Assembly (NCBI GenBank): GCA_910585725.1
Contig: CAJUFA010000019.1
Coordinates: 1 to 63,102 of the forward strand
Length of the DNA: 63,102 nucleotides
Direction of reading: 5' to 3'
Source of the DNA: an uncultured Dorea sp.
GTDB lineage: Bacteria; Bacillota; Clostridia; Lachnospirales; Lachnospiraceae
Positions 61,087 to 63,102 of the stretch are shown piece by piece. The stretch's first letter is position 1, and each line of letters starts with the position of its first letter. A program made the translations under genes and the position numbers. The notes beneath the pieces were generated by a model that had not been told where the DNA came from, ran no database searches, and was given only the letters and a program-made list of their open reading frames with translations.

Positions 61087-62247
61087 TTATAATGAACTTA
61101 TAATTTCTGTTTCACTAAGCGTTTGCTTTAAAACATTCAGTTCTTGTAATTTTTTCTCGTAGATTTCCTCTAGTTCCTCCCTCTTGACTTTTGTATTATC
61201 ATATTGAAACTGAATATTTTCAGGTAGCTCGATACCTTGTTTTTGATATTTATTTTCAATATCCTCCATAATTTTTCTTCTTCTTAAAATTCTATTTTGA
61301 ATTTTTTCTATAGTATCTTCTGTGCGTGCTATCTTTTCTGATAAAGTAATTCCTTCATTTCGCTTTTTGTATCTTCGATTCTTTTTATCCGCTTTTTCAA
61401 GGCCAATCACTTCGTCAATAGCACTTTTATCAATCTGGTTTTCATTCATTTTATTGTATGTATTTATAAACCCGTCCATAGAATACATATGAAATTCCTG
61501 ATTAGTTTCTGTGATAAATTCTTTTCTAAGTTCTATTCTTGGCCCTATTGTCTTACCTTTGGTAATATTCCACCAATCTTCTTTTTGATCATGTGTAACA
61601 TATACAATACCTACTCCATTTTCCCTCGCATATTTAATTATCTGTTTCCATATAATCAAATCTCCATAGGCATTATTGTCATCTTCCGAATTTTTCTTCT
61701 TTTTATCATCTTTGAACCCAGGCGGAATACTCTGTTTGTATCTTTTCTCACCTTCTTCTTTTATTGCATTTAGTTCTTTCTCATCAATCTGTAAACCAAC
61801 TCTACCATCAAAAATTGTCAAGATTTTATCTAATATCTCATCTTCATCTGCGTTAACCACTAACAAATTTCGATCTTTATTACTATCTAACCATTTAAAC
61901 AAATATCTCTTTAATTCAGAAACTTCTTCATCACTGGAAGTCAAACGTAAAATTTCTACTGCTTTATTTGTGAAGTTTTCCATTTCCTTCTTAAATTGTT
62001 CATATCTTTGAACTGTTTCATATATGACCTCACAACGTTTACGCATATACTCATATGCCACTTGGTATGGAATCCATACTCTATCCTTAAAATTTTCAAA
62101 AGCAGCCAATAAAGATTTCCTTGTTTTTGCAGAATATCTATACAAATTCAGCAGTACATTAGTATCAAAAACAAAAACTGCCTTTTGCCATAATTCTTGT
62201 TTTTCTTTATTTGTTGGCTCTATAAATTCTTTGATTGTATTTTTCAT
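61087..62247 (-). CDS. PIN-like domain protein (DUF4935/PIN_8-type putative RNase)
   Basis: 386 residues. The N-terminal PIN fold has the first acid in FVFDTNVLLNLYRYSAKTRK, a conserved Glu in YQVAYEYMRKR, a third acidic cluster in NNAYGDLIIWKQIIKYA and VTHDQKEDWW. The C-terminal 120 residues are coiled coil (KIQNRILRRRKIMEDIENKY, REELEEIYEKKLQELNVLKQ). PIN_8-type proteins are predicted RNases in mobile or defence contexts. The gene is AT-rich. The DUF6414-like gene ends 13 nt upstream, so they form a pair. Confidence 0.78.
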   Translation of the reverse strand: MKNTIKEFIEPTNKEKQELWQKAVFVFDTNVLLNLYRYSAKTRKSLLAAFENFKDRVWIPYQVAYEYMRKRCEVIYETVQRYEQFKKEMENFTNKAVEILRLTSSDEEVSELKRYLFKWLDSNKDRNLLVVNADEDEILDKILTIFDGRVGLQIDEKELNAIKEEGEKRYKQSIPPGFKDDKKKKNSEDDNNAYGDLIIWKQIIKYARENGVGIVYVTHDQKEDWWNITKGKTIGPRIELRKEFITETNQEFHMYSMDGFINTYNKMNENQIDKSAIDEVIGLEKADKKNRRYKKRNEGITLSEKIARTEDTIEKIQNRILRRRKIMEDIENKYQKQGIELPENIQFQYDNTKVKREELEEIYEKKLQELNVLKQTLSETEIISSL

Positions 62248-62259
62248 ATGGTAGCCCTA

Positions 62260-62961
62260 TCAATAAATAGCAAGTAATTCTAATCCAATATAATCTTCAT
62301 TAACATCAATACTCTCAAATTCTTGCTTTTTTTCCGAAGCTATTTGTTTTCTTAACGCTCGATTTAGTCCTAAAAAATCTTTATAAATATCAAAAACCGG
62401 AAGTGGTTTATCTCTATAATATTTTCGAGATTCCAATCTTGCAATAATAGTTAACTCTTTTCCTTCATAATCTTCCAACTCATTATAATCAATTAGCATA
62501 TCTTCTTGTGATACTTTCCCTATTCCCATCCAGTAATCACAATCACCCCCCAATTCACAAAATATAGGTATTTTTACCTTTGAATTTTTCAAAACAGAAT
62601 TTATTAATTCCCGTTGATTATTATCTTCGTAATCTACTTGTGAAACAATCATATCTTTATATTGATCGATTAAATGAACCATATCAAATTGTTCAGGTAT
62701 ATAAATTTCACCAGTAACTTTAATGATGGAAGAAATTCTAACATCTTTAATTGAAATGCCTTGATTATCATCAACATAGTCGATGAAATCATCTCTCCTT
62801 TGTAGAAGTTTTTCAAAATTGGAGCATTCCAATAAGTAGTTGGCTGATATATCTTCAATGTTATCCTTATCAATAACCCTTGTTTCTATATTTTTTCCTA
62901 AAATCAATGCCGAATACTGATCAACCTTCTTTTTATTAAAATATATTAAATCTCCAAACAT
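62260..62961 (-). CDS. DUF6414-like protein of unknown function
   Basis: 233 residues. The start MFGDLIYFNKKKVDQYSALI is typical of proteins annotated DUF6414, an uncharacterised group found near defence or mobile genes. No membrane segment or catalytic motif is visible. The chain is rich in Asp, Glu, Ile and Lys, and CELGGDCDYWMGIGKV may mark a beta-rich middle domain. AGGTGA is 7 nt before ATG. It precedes the PIN gene by 13 nt and may regulate or bind it. Confidence 0.6.
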   Translation of the reverse strand: MFGDLIYFNKKKVDQYSALILGKNIETRVIDKDNIEDISANYLLECSNFEKLLQRRDDFIDYVDDNQGISIKDVRISSIIKVTGEIYIPEQFDMVHLIDQYKDMIVSQVDYEDNNQRELINSVLKNSKVKIPIFCELGGDCDYWMGIGKVSQEDMLIDYNELEDYEGKELTIIARLESRKYYRDKPLPVFDIYKDFLGLNRALRKQIASEKKQEFESIDVNEDYIGLELLAIY

Positions 62962-62986
62962 TTATTTTCACCTCAATCTACATTAC

Positions 62987-63102
62987 TTATCCTAAAGGAA
63001 TATTCTGGTCTGTTTTTATTTTTTTGACCTCTTCAACAGAAAGACCGACAAATTCCGCAATCTTTTCAAGCGTTATTGTCCCATCTTCCAGCATTTTCTT
63101 TG
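62987..63102 (-). CDS. C-terminus of Rpn-family-like nuclease (partial)
   Basis: Thirty-eight residues are open to the right edge on the minus strand. The sequence MLEDGTITLEKIAEFVGLSV followed by EEVKKI is the short helix-turn-helix tail seen at the end of Rpn-type recombination-promoting nucleases and related PD-(D/E)XK transposase-like proteins. The catalytic part is outside the window, so the call rests on this tail only. Confidence 0.5.
   Translation of the reverse strand, partial: KKMLEDGTITLEKIAEFVGLSVEEVKKIKTDQNIPLG

Overview
The window looks like a chromosomal segment of a spore-forming gut Firmicute, probably Lachnospiraceae. The evidence is a spoIIID gene behind a sigma-E type promoter, AAA-ATPase/PD-(D/E)XK and TnpB-like genes of types common in that family, a circularly permuted GH3 glucosidase, AGGAGG-type ribosome sites, and moderate GC with an AT-rich insert. 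The species cannot be named from sequence alone.

Layout. (1) Positions 1-25,724, all on the minus strand, form a surface-polysaccharide locus. The left end holds a GDP-D-glycero-D-manno-heptose module (hddA, epimerase, hddC-gmhB fusion, small membrane ORF, gmhA) and then a GT4 and a HAD protein. The middle holds two GT2, two RgpF-type, one GT4 and one GT92 transferase, a polysaccharide pyruvyl transferase, and a pseudogene scar. The right end holds a sulfation module: SsuABC/TauABC-like importer, CysNC (ATP sulfurylase GTPase fused to APS kinase), CysD, CysQ, a PAPS-type sulfotransferase and two F420-hydrogenase-beta-like proteins. No PAPS reductase is present. I infer a sulfated, possibly pyruvylated, heptose-containing surface glycan. 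Many proteins here carry the same small Rossmann-like module at one end.

(2) 25,800-27,400: a secreted Ig-like protein and a single-pass membrane protein. (3) 27,650-29,840: a TnpB-like protein that appears to lack all three RuvC catalytic residues, a long structured non-coding region directly downstream of it, and a pair of palindromic inverted repeats around a promoter. (4) 29,837-33,300: an AAA/PDDEXK protein, then an ECF sigma factor with a DUF4179 partner. (5) 33,390-40,054: LysR regulator, permuted GH3, AEC transporter and CocE-type hydrolase, ending in a terminator. (6) 40,232-43,864: a four-module CoA-disulfide-reductase/rhodanese/siroheme reductase/ferredoxin fusion and a PflX-like radical SAM protein. 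(7) 43,961-54,033: a sugar ABC importer whose binding protein has a large extra domain, next to a HlyD-type adaptor, a MacB-like membrane protein, a GH5 glycanase and a divergent two-component system. (8) spoIIID.

(9) 54,686-63,102: a decayed type I restriction island. hsdR is intact, hsdS is split by one in-frame stop, and hsdM lacks its 5' end. A DUF3791/DUF3990-type cassette lies between short direct copies of an hsdS repeat. PIN-domain, DUF6414-like and Rpn-like genes follow. No tRNA, rRNA or CRISPR array was seen.
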